Assembly: GCA_963576475.1 (NCBI GenBank)
Contig: OY754980.1
Span: 7,349,018-7,413,017, forward strand
Origin: Molanna angustata
Taxonomy: Eukaryota; Arthropoda; Insecta; Trichoptera; Molannidae
DNA: 64,000 bases
Direction of reading: 5' to 3'
This document shows, one piece after another, positions 21,791 to 33,835 of the stretch (its first letter is position 1; the number at the start of each line of letters is the position of its first letter). Made by a program: the position numbers and the translations under genes. A model generated the notes under the pieces. That model was not told the DNA's origin. It worked only from the letters and a program-made list of their open reading frames with translations, and did no database searches.

Positions 21791-22530
21791 AAACAAATTG
21801 ATTTAAAAACCAGAATTCAATGCATTTTTTTCCCCATTTTTTTATCTGGATATCGTTTTAAAAACGTTTTTTTCTCAGAGCAAGCAAACCAAAAAATACA
21901 TAGTTAACTTTAAAATTGGAAATAAAGTATTGCAAGAGTTTTTCACAGATTCTCTGACAGTACATTGTATTTTTGTTGTTCTATAATTGATACATGACAG
22001 AATAACTTTCAATAAAGCAATCAATTATGTACAAATATATTAGAAGAGTATAGAAAATAATATTGAAGACAGTATAAGAAAAATAGAGAAATGAACTATG
22101 ACACCACTACAGGCAAGCGCAGAATGTGAAATGGCTTCAAAATCGTTTGGATTGATTCTAGTTGAAGAGACAATATTGAAAACTGGCAACCAATCGCTAG
22201 AATTGCCATACGGAAACCTGCTCAGGATCCATGTTGCAACTAGAAGAAATAAAAAATATATTATTATTAGTATAACAATTTTATACGAACATTTCTCGGA
22301 TTAGATTACTGGTATTTAGGTTCGAACAACTCAAACTTGATCTAAAATTCTAAACAATGTGTATACCGATACACAATTTTAAAGATATTTTATATTAAAG
22401 ATATTTAAAAACAAAAGAAACCAGGTTCAATTTACAGAATATAGGGAAATGAAATATAATTCAAAAGTTTAATAATACTTTGTTTTTCTAACTACGTTTA
22501 CAATAAATTTTTACTAATATACAAATATTT
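21791..22530. other. AT-rich spacer with an unidentified short frame
   Basis: A 68-codon plus-strand frame at 22098-22304 (ASAECEMASKSFGLILVEET) has a composition unlike random AT-rich DNA. It loosely recalls a retroelement polyprotein. I do not recognise it and see no exon structure. Confidence 0.3.
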
Positions 22531-22920
22531 AACACGGAAATAAGAACGAAAAAGATATTACGTCGACATTGCACGTCGTTCCCTCGACTAGCCGCTTATT
22601 CCATCTCTCGATGCTGTTTTCTGGAATGTTCTCCGCTTGTTTATTTGCTCCTCCGATGCTAACGGAAAATATACGCTTCTCATTTGTCACATAGTTACCA
22701 GGTATCGTGTCGGTGTCGCCACATTGGTATGAACAAGCAGGCAGCTATTACTTGTGGGCCTCAAACGTGTGCTTCTTTTTATTATATACTAACATACATT
22801 CATTATATTCTTGAGTTGGTTGAGTGCACCAGCAGACACGACTTCTTCTGGTAAAATGTTCCAGGCATCTACTACCCTATTGGTCAGGAAATGCTTTCTG
22901 GGATTCATAGAAAAGTCTTA
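22531..22920 (-). mobile_element. CR1-type LINE 3' end
   Basis: Minus-strand frame FSMNPRKHFLTNRVVDAWN followed by ILPEEVVSAGALNQLKN then a stop. This is the RxxFFxxRVVxxWNxLPxEVVxA ending of insect CR1/Jockey LINEs. The 3' flanking part down to about 22531 keeps a short open frame that I could not assign. Confidence 0.75.
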
Positions 22921-23816
22921 TTGAACTTAAGGTGATGTCCCCTCAGTCATTCGATTCATGTAATGATTCGTGTGATTCTGAGTCATGTGATTCGTTATAA
23001 AATAGCAATCAAATTCACTAGTGTTAATAGCCATGTAGGATCTTATGTATATGTCTCGATCATAATATCTCAACGTTTTCGGCGCTCCTGAAGTTTTTAT
23101 GAAATACACAATTGTTTGTCACACATTTCTCTAGTGCATGTTCGTCACACAATTTTAAAATTCAGCCTTAATTCCCCTAAAAATATATTGAAAATATCCT
23201 TTTTTACAGCATTTTTTTAAAATTACTCCATAACTATGCGTCGAAAAGAAATAAATATTTTATATGCTTAAAGTGTGTATAAAATCAAAGTGAATGACCG
23301 ATAAAGTTTTTTCATTTCAAGTAGGTATGGTTTGTTCGTAAAATGCAAAAAATCAACAATTTTTGAGTTTCTGATCATTTAAATCACGTATAAACCCTTT
23401 TTAACGCACGCGATAGTTACCCTTACTAGAACGTAACTTCATAGTGTATAAGGCGGTATTAATATAATATCATGTTTTCAGCCACTAGATTAAGCGTTAT
23501 TATTATTGCTCATTTGTTACGCACTTTTATTTAGCCCTCTTAAATAAAAGTGTGTAAAAAACGAGCAATAACAGTTAATGGGAAAAGCGCCGTGAATTAT
23601 TTTGAAAGTTATAATAAGAAGAATAAATATAATTAAAGGATTGATTCTGTTTGTACAAACAAGTTTGAGCTCCTAATCATAGATGGCAGTTGTAATAAAA
23701 TAAAATAATGATAAATTGAAATATCTCAAAAATAAATAAAGCACTATATCATATTTCAATTAGATGTGAAATTATTATGCGATATGTACCTACATATATT
23801 TTTAAATAAAACTTAC
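22921..23816. other. Region where the last exon of lipocalin C is expected
   Basis: AT-rich. I searched the minus strand for a phase-1 acceptor followed by the SWxLSR-type exon and a terminal cysteine and found none. If the exon exists it is diverged or removed. Confidence 0.5.
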
Positions 23817-26800
23817 CATTGCTAAAAGATCCGTTATTTACACAAGCGTATACAACAGCATAAGAATCATGGTTCGTACCCAGCACCCAAAAAGGCATCT
23901 GGTGTCCTGGAAAATTTATATACTTACATATTGTTTGAAAAAAGTCTTTAATAATTAATTAAAAAAAATAACAGCGATGGTTTGATCACTTAGGAAGTGG
24001 GAAACATGAATAAATAATGATTGACAGATAAATTATTGAGTTGAAAGAGAAGGAATGTGAGGTAGTAGCCGGCCAAGAAAACTTTTGCACGACCTTATGA
24101 GCAATATTTATATATGTTTTATTTATTTTTTGTTATTTATTTATTTATTTACTTATTTATTTATTTATTTATTTAATTTTTATTTATTTATTTAGGTATT
24201 TATATATTTATTTATTTATTTATGTATTAATTAATTAATTTATTAATTAATTTATTATTTATTTAATTATTTAATTATTTAATTATTTAATTATTTAATT
24301 ATTTAATTATTTAATTATTTAATTATTTTTTTATTTTTATTATTTAATTATTTAATTATACAATTATTTAATTATTTAATTATTTAATTATTTAATTATT
24401 TAATTATTTAATTATTTAATTGTTTAATTATTTAATTATTTAATTATTTAATTATTTAATTATTTAATAATTTAATTATTTAATTATTTAATTATTTAAT
24501 TACTTAATTATTTAATTATTTAATTATTTAATTATTTAATTATTTAATTCTTTTATAATTTAATTATTTAATTATTTTATTATTTAATTATTTAATTATT
24601 TAATTATTTTATTATTTAATTATTTAATTGTTTCATTATTTAATTTTTTAATTATTTTATTATTTAATTATTTAATTATTAAATTATTTAATTATTCAAT
24701 TATTCAATTATTCAATTATTTAATTATTTAATTATTTAATTATTTAATTATTCAAATATTCAATTATTCAATTATTTAATTATTTAATTATTTAATTATT
24801 TAATTATTTTATTATTTAATTATTTAATTATTTAATTATTTAATTATTTAATTATTTAATCATTTAATTAGGTACTTAATTATTTATTTATTTATTTATT
24901 TATATATCTATTTATTTATTTATCTATTTATTTATTTGTTTGTTACTTGTTCATGTCATTTGTACACTGGCGGGTTTATTGCCAAATGACAATTTCAAAC
25001 AACCAACCAGAGTAAAAGTAAATAGGTAATATACAATACAATGTGTATGTACTACGGCAAACACTTGACAAAAAGAAAAATAATAACAGAAAAAAAGTAA
25101 AAAAAGACAAATTAAAGGTTGAATATAAGAACAGTTCATGGCAATGATAGGAAAACAAAAGGTCAATGAGAAAAAGTGGAGAGGAACGAGAAATTAGGTA
25201 TCATCAGATAGATATTTTTGCTAAATCAAGTTTGGATTAGAAAGGACATTGTAAAACAACATCAAGATATGTATTACGTCGTTGTCATATCTTGGGCCAA
25301 TGAAGAAGATTACGATAGTGAGAAATGTGATCAAATTTTTTTATTCCCTCGTTTGCATCCAAATAGAAAACATCAGCATAGATTAATATTCTGAAAGAGG
25401 AAAACGATAGAAGTTTACATACGAGAACGATGTATGAGTGTGACTGATGCGATGAAATTATGTAAAGACAAAAGTGTATGAAGCTCGGTCCTCTCTACCT
25501 CCTCTAATAAAAGTGGCATGGCGTTATGACATGTATATTTGTTATTAAATAAGTTTTCCTAAACATTGGGCCGTATATCTACATATTATGTAAATAATAC
25601 GTCATAATATCACGAAGGACAATATTGATAAAATTCTTGAATCACTAAGTATCTATTATACCTGCATTCTTCCAAGTGTAAATGTTAATAAGAAAATAAA
25701 TTCCTTTATAAGTTTTATCAGTGTTGTTATTAAATTGACACAATTGGCATACATTCTGCAACAATAACATTTATCTATGGTTAAGTTGGTATGATGACAA
25801 TGAAGAGGTTACAAACCAAAACGCGATGTCCCTACTGGAGTACGTGGAATGAAACAAACGAACAAACAGTATCCTCTATTCTGAATGTGAAGATATACCT
25901 TTTTAGGTAGGTACATATTTTTTAAATAAATAAAGAGATATAGGATAAAGGAGTCAGGGGTCGCAAGACCCGGCACTTCGTCCTTCAGTAATGACCAATG
26001 ACATTTATTACATTGACACTCTCTTACGTTATGCTATCAGTCTTACGTAATGCAAATGTTTTTGCTCTCCGATATGTTGTGGATAGTAGGTACCTTTATA
26101 TTGGGTGCGATTTCTTACAACCAAAATATAGTCAAAGTAAACCCAAAAAGCATCGATAAGTAGATTGTTCATCTTACCTTCGACATTGAAGAAGAACTTA
26201 GGAACGTTCGTGTAGTTGGATGAGAAACCACCCTCCCAAGGTTTCTTGACCTTTTCCGAGGATGTGTTGGTTTTTCGTACCACCCCAGAAACATCGGCTT
26301 TCAACACATTGTTCGACGAAAAACTGAATTTGGTTTGGACGCATTGCATTTTGGTCTCGTACTTGTGTGGAGTCCGATACAACTCGTACCATGTTCCCAT
26401 AAACTGGAAAAATAATATATACTTTTTTATTAAATTTATAATACATATAAAAAAAGGGTAATTATTTACAAGAGCTGTCCCTCGCCGATCGTAATAATTT
26501 TTATATCAATAGATAGATAAACGCGTATATATTACGGGAAAAATAATAACTTTTGGCGGTGAGGCTTTAAAAAATTTAAAAAAAATAAAATAAAATTGCG
26601 AAAAATCTATGAAAAAAAATCAGAATTAATTATAAAAATGGTTGGTTTCCTGACTCTACTCAAGTTTTCGAAATTCACCGCTAGAGTTGAAGAAGCAATA
26701 ATTAAAAAAAATACGATTATAACATATTTTATTAACACTCACATTTTCATTTCGTGAAAAATTTTTGACGCCATTTTGAATAAGGATTCCAATGAAATAT

Positions 26801-29800
26801 ATTTACACAAAAAAACACCTTACATTTTTCGCATGGTGTTGAATCTTTTAAAACACCATGCTCAATTAAAAAATCGAGGACTTGGTCGTGTCCATTCTGA
26901 TGGCGTCGCGATCACTAATGTTACAAACTTCACACGGCATTATTTTTAACTGTAAATAATAAATAATATTTAAATCACAATTTCCACACAATCACACGCG
27001 TAAAAACGATACAGAAAACACACAAAATTAACATAAAATAAGTAATTACAATTATTCCGATTGAACGACGAAAATGGACGGCTTTCTGAAAATCTAGATA
27101 TTTCCCTCCAATGAAAAGCTAAGAAATGTTCGTATTTTTCATTTAAAATGTTGCCATAATCGGAATTCTAAATTCATCAATAGAACGAGTAGGTACGTAT
27201 ATTCACAATATAGAATATGTTATTTAAAAACATTATCATAAACTAACTTAACAGTAGCGAATTTACTGTAGAATCTATAAACCGGGTATTTCTATCAGAA
27301 ACACATAATACTTTGATACAGTTTTGAAAAAATATTGTTAAAATAAGCGCATTCATAGAATAAAAAAATATTGTTACTATACGTTACAAACCTAATTAAC
27401 CTTTTTCAACCTACTTTAATAATGAAAATATTATTTCAATACTTTTAATTAGGGTAAATTGAATGATAGTGGTATTTTTCTACAACACTTAGTGACTCAA
27501 TCAGTAATGCAACTCGCTCACGCGATTTTTATTGATTTTATAATACAGTATATAATGCAACTCGCTCACGCGAGTCGCAATATTGTCTACATACAACCTA
27601 ATCAACCTATTTTAATCAAATTTTTGGTTAAAATAGGTTGGTTAGGTTAGTATGTAGACAATATTGCGACTCGCGTGAGCGAGTTGCATTACTGATTGAG
27701 TCACTAAGTGTTGTAGAAAAATACCACTATCATTCAATTTACCCTAATTGAAAAACGTTGAAATGATGTTCACACGTTGTATTATTATTTTTATTGATTT
27801 TATAATACAGTATATAATGCAACTCGCTCACGCGAGTCGCAATATTGTCTACATACTAACCTAACCAACCTATTTTAATCAAATGTTTGGTTAAAATAGG
27901 TTGGTTAGGTTAGTATGTAGACAATATTGCGACTCGCGTGAGCGAGTTGCATTACTGATTGAGTCAATAAATGTTGTAGAGAAATACCACTATCATTAAA
28001 TTTACCCTAATTGAAAAACGTTGAAATGATGTTCACACGTTATATTATTTTTATTGATTTTATAATACAGTATATAATGCAACTCGCTCACGCGAGTCGC
28101 AATATTGTCTACATACTAACCTAACTTACCTATTTTAATCAAATGTTTGGTTAAAATAGGTTGGTTAGGTTAGTATGTAGACAATATTGCGACTCGCGTG
28201 AGCGAGTTGCATTACTGATTGAGTCACTAAGTGTTGTAGAAAAATACCACTATCATTCAATTTACCCTAATTAAAAGTATTGAAATAATATTTTCATTAT
28301 TAAAGTAGGTTGAAAAAGGTTAATTAGGTTTGTAACGTATAGTAACAATATTTTTTTATTCTATGAATGCGCTTATTTTAACAATATTTTTTCAAAACTG
28401 TATCAAAGTATTATGTGTTTCTGATAGAAATACCCGGTTTATAGATTCTACAGTAAATTCGCTACTGTTAAGTTAGTTTATGATAATGTTTTTAAATAAC
28501 ATATTCTATATTGTGAATATACGTACCTACTCGTTCTATTGATGAATTTAGAATTCCGATTATGGCAACATTTTAAATGAAAAATACGAACATTTCTTAG
28601 CTTTTCATTGGAGGGAAATATCTAGATTTTCAGAAAGCCGTCCATTTTCGTCGTTCAATCGGAATAATTGTAATTACTTATTTTATGTTAATTTTGTGTG
28701 TTTTCTGTATCGTTTTTACGCGTGTGATTGTGTGGAAATTGTGATTTAAATATTATTTATTATTTACAGTTAAAAATAATGCCGTGTGAAGTTTGTAACA
28801 TTAGTGATCGCGACGCCATCAGAATGGACACGACCAAGTCCTCGATTTTTTAATTGAGCATGGTGTTTTAAAAGATTCAACACCATGCGAAAAATGTAAG
28901 GTGTTTTTTTGTGTAAATATATTTCATTGGAATCCTTATTCAAAATGGCGTCAAAAATTTTTCACGAAATGAAAATGTGAGTGTTAATAAAATATGTTAT
29001 AATCGTATTTTTTTTAATTATTGCTTCTTCAACTCTAGCGGTGAATTTCGAAAACTTGAGTAGAGTCAGGAAACCAACCATTTTTATAATTAATTCTGAT
29101 TTTTTTTCATAGATTTTTCGCAATTTTATTTTATTTTTTTTAAATTTTTTAAAGCCTCACCGCCAAAAGTTATTATTTTTCCCGTAATATATACGCGTTT
29201 ATCTATCTATTGATATAAAAATTATTACGATCGGCCAGGGACAGCTCTTGTAAATAATTACCAAAAAAAGCAATCAAAAATATAGAAAAATAAGCACAAT
29301 AAGAAAAAAACATATTTACCAGAGTGTAAGCACTCGTGTGTAAAGGAAACATTTAAAAACAAAAGACACAAATCATCTATGACTTTGTGGCACATTTTTA
29401 AAAAATCTTACAAATTAATTGTGCAAGAAAGTAAGACGGTTTATTTTGAATTCAATATATTCAGTTGCCAGTCTCAAATCTGTTTCGATACACACCATTG
29501 GACGTGTAGTAAAATAACTTGAATAACAATATTATAATATTATCAATGGACCGATCGTTCCCTGGAGTGGCGACCGAGAAGATCTGATGTCATAAAACGA
29601 TTGGCGAGAAATGGGGTGGTATGGAGACGGAAGGCTTAAGTACTACAGTGGACTGATGGCTGATTAATACATATATAAAATTGCATATAATTATGGCTTA
29701 ATTGATGAAATTACGTCATGTCAATCCATACAAATATTTAAAGGTAATCTAAAAAAAATATTTGTCAAATCGTTCCTGAATATTCCTTCACATCCTTCCG

Positions 29801-32592
29801 TTCCTTGCTATGATCAGTGCTATTTTTCAACATTCTGGAGACTTACGATATTAATCGTGTCACAAATCCAGACTGAAAACACAGTTAAAACTGTGCCTCC
29901 ACCGGGAATCAAAATGTTTGCAGGCTATATGCTGCCTGTTCAACATTTTTTGTAGGTCGTTGTTTGTTTCGGTTATTGTAATAGCGTCGTTGGCACAGCA
30001 AACAATATGATTCCCAAGTTGGAGCGATTAAATTTTCCTAATCAGTTCATCCATTACTACATTAAATAGAAATGGGCTAAGATATTTCCTTGTCAGACAT
30101 CCGTCATTGTAGGGATTGAATTGCTTAATTCGTTATTTCTTATCATTGTATTGCTTCCCATATTTATATCTCTTATGATGATTATCGATTCTGGAGGTAA
30201 ATCCTTAGCCATCAAAATGTTGATAATATCATTGGGTTGCACTCTACCGAAGGCCATGGTTAGATCCACAAAGCAAACAAAGACAGTAGTTTGGTATTCT
30301 ATTGCCTTCTCTTTTATCTGTCTTAAAATAAATATGACATCTGTAGTGAATCGGTTCCTTTTTAAACCTTGTTCTTCTCTTTAAATAATGTGTGTTTCTA
30401 TCCATGTCTTAGTAATTTGTGTGAACAGTTTTAGCGCTAAGCATAGTAGGGATATACATACTTCTCTAGTTCTCTGGTTTGGTCTTTTGGCCTTTATTTA
30501 AATATTGGTACTGTCATGCTGCTACTCCACTCCTCTGTGATTTTTGTCGAGTGTATAATTTTATTAAACAATTGACACAATTGTTGTGTTATGTCCTTTA
30601 TACATGATTTTCCTGTTTTTTTGCAATCGCAATACGTTTTTCGTGAATAGTGATTTAATTCTGATATGGACCTTCAACACATGGGGCAGTTCCTAGTTTC
30701 TAATCTCTAGTTGTTTATTTTTTTTATTTATTACAAAATCAATACAAAGTTTACATATTAATCACAATTTAAAAAGGTATACAATTTCCATCATATGATT
30801 CATAATAACCCTCTTTAATTGAGATAAAATCTCATGTTAAAAGAGGGGAGTATCTATTTAATATTGTTACATTTGCCAACACATTGTTCATCTACTAAAA
30901 ATATGAAGCTATACAAAAACAAGTATGAAATAACAAAAAAATTAGTAAAAATTTTAATTTTATTTTTAAATATATCAAATTTTTTTCGAGTCTAAGACTC
31001 AAAGGGAGTTCATTAAACCACTTAGTACCTTTATACTTATAGAAATGTTGTGAGGCAGTTGTAAGTAAAAGAGGAATGGTAATACATCCTTGTGAATTTA
31101 TTCTGCTGCTTATAGAAAATGACAAATGCTTTTGCTATTGCTCCTTTAATGCTATATATTTTATTTGTATGAATATATTTATTTAATTAGTGTTGTGTAT
31201 GTAGGTATTAAATTATCCTTACCCTTCATGATTTTACTAGTGCATTCAACTTTGTCGACTTCGATATTCTTTTGGCGAGACTCTGGACAGTTAATGTCTC
31301 AGACTTAGTTATTTCGTGGTTTGTGAATTTCTTAATGGATAGTCATCAGCGGGTCAAATCTCAGAAAAATCTGTCAGATTTGGTAAAATTGTCTGCCGGT
31401 GTTCTTCAGGGTAGTGTTCTATTACCACTGTTATTCTCAATTTTGATTAATTCTATTCCTAATATTCTAAATTGCTATTATCGCTTTTATGCCAACGATC
31501 TTCAATTGTATTTGTATTGTGATTTAAATAATATAAACTCAACTCTTAACTGTTTGAATCACAAACTTAGCCAAATTCTCACATGGACAACAGCTTATGG
31601 CAATATCACCAATCCTTCAAAGTCACAAGCAATCATAACAGGCAGCTGCAAACTTTTAGCAAAAATTGATTGGCAATCCTTAATCCCTTTATTTATCAAT
31701 AATATTATTAAACCTCTTTGTAAGAAAGTAAAAGACCTGAGGATAATAATATACCAAAACCTATCTTGGCGGGAACAGGTTGCTGAGGTGAGCAGGAAAC
31801 TTCATTATTGGTTTCACTCATTAGAAGATTGCAAAATTTCTTACCTTTATCTGATAAAATATCTTTGTGCCGATCAATATTACTCCCTTTCCTTGATTAC
31901 GCTGATGTATGTTATTTAGACGCGAATCAAGAACTCTTAGATAAATTGGAGCGAATACAAATATATTAAATTTGTTCGATATATTTTTAAATTGAAAAAA
32001 AAAATTACCGCATATCGGAATACCGAACTCTTTTAAGGTGGTTGCCAATCAGGCAGCCTAGGAACCTACATACCTTCACACTTCTACACAAGGTCTTAAG
32101 CAACCCCAACGCTCCAGTTTATCTACGAAATGACTTCCTCTCAGAACACGGGTTGCCTTTTCGTTCAAATACTGAAAGAGCGCTCAGTATCCCAGTACAT
32201 AATACTTCCTTTTTTACCACATCTTTCTCCGTACAAGCAGCTCGTCTTTGGAATCACATCCCATCACAACTTCGACTAAGAGAAATCTGAGGAATCATTT
32301 CCTTATATATAACTCTTAAATTTGTCTCCTTATTCTATCCTTGCCCCCCCTCTCCTGTCTCCTTTTTTTACTGTCAAGAAGCGGTTGCTTCTAAAGTGAG
32401 TTGTATTTAATAAAACTCTTCGCCACAAAAATCGCCACACAGAAAAGTCTGTAAATATTTTACCCTTGTAGCGTTAAACTTGGCTTCCACAGGGATTCGG
32501 TCATTGCAGGGGTGATTAAATTGTATTTGGCCTCTGCTGGCGCCCATAAGGGCAGTAAATATCACAAAAAACAAGAACATCGTAACACACAA
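23817..32592 (-). CDS. Lipocalin C, exons 1-3 identified, last exon not found
   Basis: Minus-strand secreted lipocalin. Exon 1 is 32592-32464 (43 codons, ending FNATR, donor GTAAAA). Exon 2 is 26403-26178 (MGTWYELYRT = GxW motif; ends FFNVEG, donor GTAAGA). Exon 3 is 23906-23817 (MPFWVLGTNHDSYAVVYAC, donor GTAAGT). Splice phases 0/1/1 match lipocalins A and B. The signal peptide begins at MCVTMFLFFVIFTALMGAS; the second Met is equally possible. TDY is replaced by TNH. The sequence is clearly more diverged than A and B. Intron 1 is swollen to 6 kb by a foldback transposon and LINE pieces, one of which ends 53 bp before the exon 2 acceptor. The final exon should lie below 23817; I could not find it, so the gene may be incomplete. 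Convergent with lipocalin B. Confidence 0.8.
24110..24935. repeat. Simple-sequence tract (AATTATTT)n flanked by (TTTA)n
   Basis: More than 600 bp of an 8-bp unit TTTAATTA with scattered substitutions, bordered by TTTA-type tetranucleotide runs at both ends. It lies inside intron 2 of lipocalin C. Confidence 0.95.
24936..26177. other. Intron 2 of lipocalin C, remainder
   Basis: Carries the short repeat with CACTGGCGGGTTTATTGCC at about 24965 (also at 1858 and 40625). Otherwise AT-rich, without exon or transposon boundaries I can support. GACCCGGCACTTCGTCC near 25968 is GC-rich but unassigned. Confidence 0.4.
27531..28270. repeat. Triplicated hairpin core of the foldback element
   Basis: Three direct units start at 27531, 27793 and 28053. 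Each has ATAATACAGTATATAATGCA, then a palindrome with arms of about 75 bp around TTAATCAAATGTTTGGTTAA, then ACTGATTGAGTCACTAAGTG. Spacing of 262 and 260 bp. Confidence 0.9.
28779..28960 (+). pseudogene. Merlin/ISXO2-like transposase N-terminal remnant (right arm; mirrored at 26940-26760)
   Basis: ATG at 28779 opens MPCEVCNISDRDAIRM. After a one-base shift the frame reads GHDQVLDFLIEHGVLKDS then TPCEKCKV. An FLxExGxLxxxxxCxxC block is typical of the zinc-ribbon start of ISXO2-like/Merlin transposases. There is no catalytic DDE domain, only about 50 codons. The same sequence is on the minus strand in the left arm (ATG at 26940). Family assignment is from pattern memory and needs a profile search. 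Confidence 0.45.
29271..29825. other. Intron sequence, nothing recognised
   Basis: AT-rich part of intron 1 of lipocalin C. GGAGTGGCGACCGAGAAGAT near 29564 may be a reverse transcriptase relic, but too little remains to claim. Confidence 0.35.
29826..30700 (-). mobile_element. LINE reverse transcriptase joined to a SINE tail
   Basis: The minus strand encodes a reverse transcriptase core: RFTTDVIFILRQIKEKAIEY, VFVCFVDLTMAFGRVQ (normally AFDRV), IRNNELSNSIPTMTDV and IILFAVPT (the FADD box decayed). At about 29930 the frame runs straight into the tail of the tRNA-derived SINE seen at 7440 (box B remnant, then the TGTGACACGATTAATATCGT-type tail). The same junction occurs at 39845. Confidence 0.7.
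30720..31125 (-). mobile_element. CR1-like LINE tail with 3' untranslated region
   Basis: Minus-strand frame ASQHFYKYKGTKWFNELPLS is a reverse transcriptase ending. It is followed by an AT-rich 3' region finishing in AATAAATAAA (plus strand TTTATTTATT at 30727). Truncated at its 5' end. Confidence 0.6.
31215..32300 (+). mobile_element. CR1/Jockey-type LINE, reverse transcriptase half
   Basis: Plus-strand coding starts near 31215 (FTSAFNFVDFDILLARL) and runs through SAGVLQGSVLLPLLFSI, then YRFYANDLQLYLY. The catalytic YADD box is changed to YAND, losing the first of the paired aspartates. After a frameshift near 31920-32040 it continues to LRNDFLSEHGLPFRSNTER and AARLWNHIPSQLR. Inactive copy inside intron 1 of lipocalin C and antisense to it. 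Confidence 0.85.
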
Positions 32593-32599
32593 TACAACG

Positions 32600-32770
32600 A
32601 GAAGATAGTACCTACTAACGACAATACTATAAGAAGTATAGAAGTGTTATGTTGAGTGCATTCAAAAAGAAAGGTTATTATGTCTTATCTTTTGTATTTG
32701 AATAAAATTATAATTGACTCATGGTAGACCCAACCGACATGTCTTATCTAAATAGTTCAAACAAAACTAG
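32600..32770 (-). promoter_or_regulatory. Putative promoter of lipocalin C
   Basis: Minus-strand upstream region free of recognisable transposons. TCAATTATAATTTTATTC near 32705-32722 is the best TATA-like element, about 115 bp before the start codon. Weak evidence from position only. Confidence 0.35.
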
Positions 32771-32794
32771 AGTGCGGCGAGTATTATTATGAAT

Positions 32795-32885
32795 AGTTGC
32801 ATGTAACACTTGAGATCCAACTGTCGATGGCGACAGTATGTATATTTGAAGAATACGTACCTACCAAACTACAAACTATGTAGGT
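32795..32885 (+). repeat. Fragment of the TAGTTGCATG repeat family
   Basis: TAGTTGCATGTAACACTTGA then GATCCAACTGTCGATGGCGA. Copies lie at 55511 and 57461 (same strand) and inverted at 35880-36045. All stop at the terminal TAGTTGCATG. Confidence 0.7.
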
Positions 32886-32934
32886 ATGTATGAACGACAG
32901 GGTGATACAATATCGCCTAAACTTTTCGCGTTGG

Positions 32935-33801
32935 TACATACATACCATCACGCCATGTCCCTTGCGGGGTAGGCAGAGAGAACCGAACGCCACATTTTTC
33001 TATCCTGGCACGTATCCCTCGCCTCGTCCACATTCATGCATCGTCTCATACATGTTCGTCTATTGCTCACACTTCTAACATTTCCGTCTTTCAAAGTTTC
33101 GTACATGGTCGTGCCATCCCTTTCTTGGGCGTCCTCGACCTTTCATTCCATTCCTTTCCGCTCTGTATATTTTCTTCGTCAGGCGCTCCTCATTCATTCT
33201 ACCCATGTGACCAAACCATCTCAATGTGTTCACTTTCATTCTAGTAATGACATATTTCTTCATCTTACATTCTTTCCTTATATCCTCGTTTCTTACCCGG
33301 TCATACATCGTTCTATTACAAATCCTTCTTAACGATCTCATTTCAACTGCATTTATTCTACTTTCAAGCGTCTTCTGCCATGTCCAGGTTTCACTTGCAT
33401 ACGTCAGGGTTGGCACTGGTTTCGCGTTGGTCCTGGAGGATATCATCAAAACCTTGAATTGTTGAGCGACCACGAGATCTTCGTCCTTCCACGCTGTCCA
33501 TCGCAACAAGCTTCTCAAGGCAGTCTGGTTCCCTTCTGGAAATGTGTCCAAAGAATTGAAGGATACGCCTGTAACATATCGTCGACAGACGATCCTCGAT
33601 CTTCAGCTCGTCTAGAATTGACACATTTGTTCTTCTGGCTGTCCATGGGATGCGCAACATACGCCTCCAGCACCACATTTCGAAAGCATCGATCCTCTTT
33701 CGCTCTGATTCCTTAAGTGTCCATGTTTCCACACCATACATGAACATCGAGAATATCAGAGCCCTAATTAGTCTAGCCTTCGTATTTTTTGTGATAAACA
33801 A
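32935..33801 (-). mobile_element. Two fused RTE-type LINE tails
   Basis: Minus-strand reading from 33801: MYGVETWTLKESERKRIDAF, RRMLRIPWTARRTNVSILDE and EGRRSRGRS belong to one reverse transcriptase. Near 33425 it joins a second, different one: LTYASETWTWQKTLESRINA, RWFGHMGRMNEERLTKKIYR, GRGRPRKGWHDHVRN, then NVRSVSNRRTCMRRCMNVDE and finally SVLSAYPARDMA with a stop. The second tail is the cleanest copy here of the family also found at 14220 and 37540. Confidence 0.8.
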
Positions 33802-33835
33802 ATATAATATCTCAAATTAATTTTTATGAAAAGGT

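Larger units (their letters stand above)
26457..29262. mobile_element. 2.8-kb foldback DNA transposon with perfect 8-bp target duplication
   Basis: The whole element is an inverted repeat with arms of about 1.07 kb, beginning GGTAATTATTTACAAGAGCT on each outer end. Flanks are AAAAAAAG at 26449-26456 and AAAAAAAG at 29263-29270, a perfect 8-bp duplication. Arms are nearly identical, with few visible differences (for example CCCTCGCC versus CCCTGGCC). The centre holds three tandem units of about 260 bp, each containing its own hairpin (CTCGCTCACGCGAGTCGCAA and its complement). Both arms encode the same short zinc-ribbon-like N-terminus (see 28779). The 8-bp duplication plus GG ends fit the Merlin superfamily, which is an inference. 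It sits in intron 1 of lipocalin C. Confidence 0.9.

Noticed and set aside
22098..22304. Short frame ASAECEMASKSFGLILVEET as a BEL/Pao polyprotein piece
   Set aside because: The resemblance is too loose and too short to support a call.
22536..22745. Minus-strand frame (YVTNEKRIFSVSIGGANKQ ... VEGTTCNVDVISF) as the missing last exon of lipocalin C
   Set aside because: It has one late cysteine in a suggestive place, but no acceptor gives the required phase 1, an in-frame stop lies just upstream, the SWxLSR motif is absent, and it directly follows a CR1 tail, so it is more likely LINE 3' sequence.
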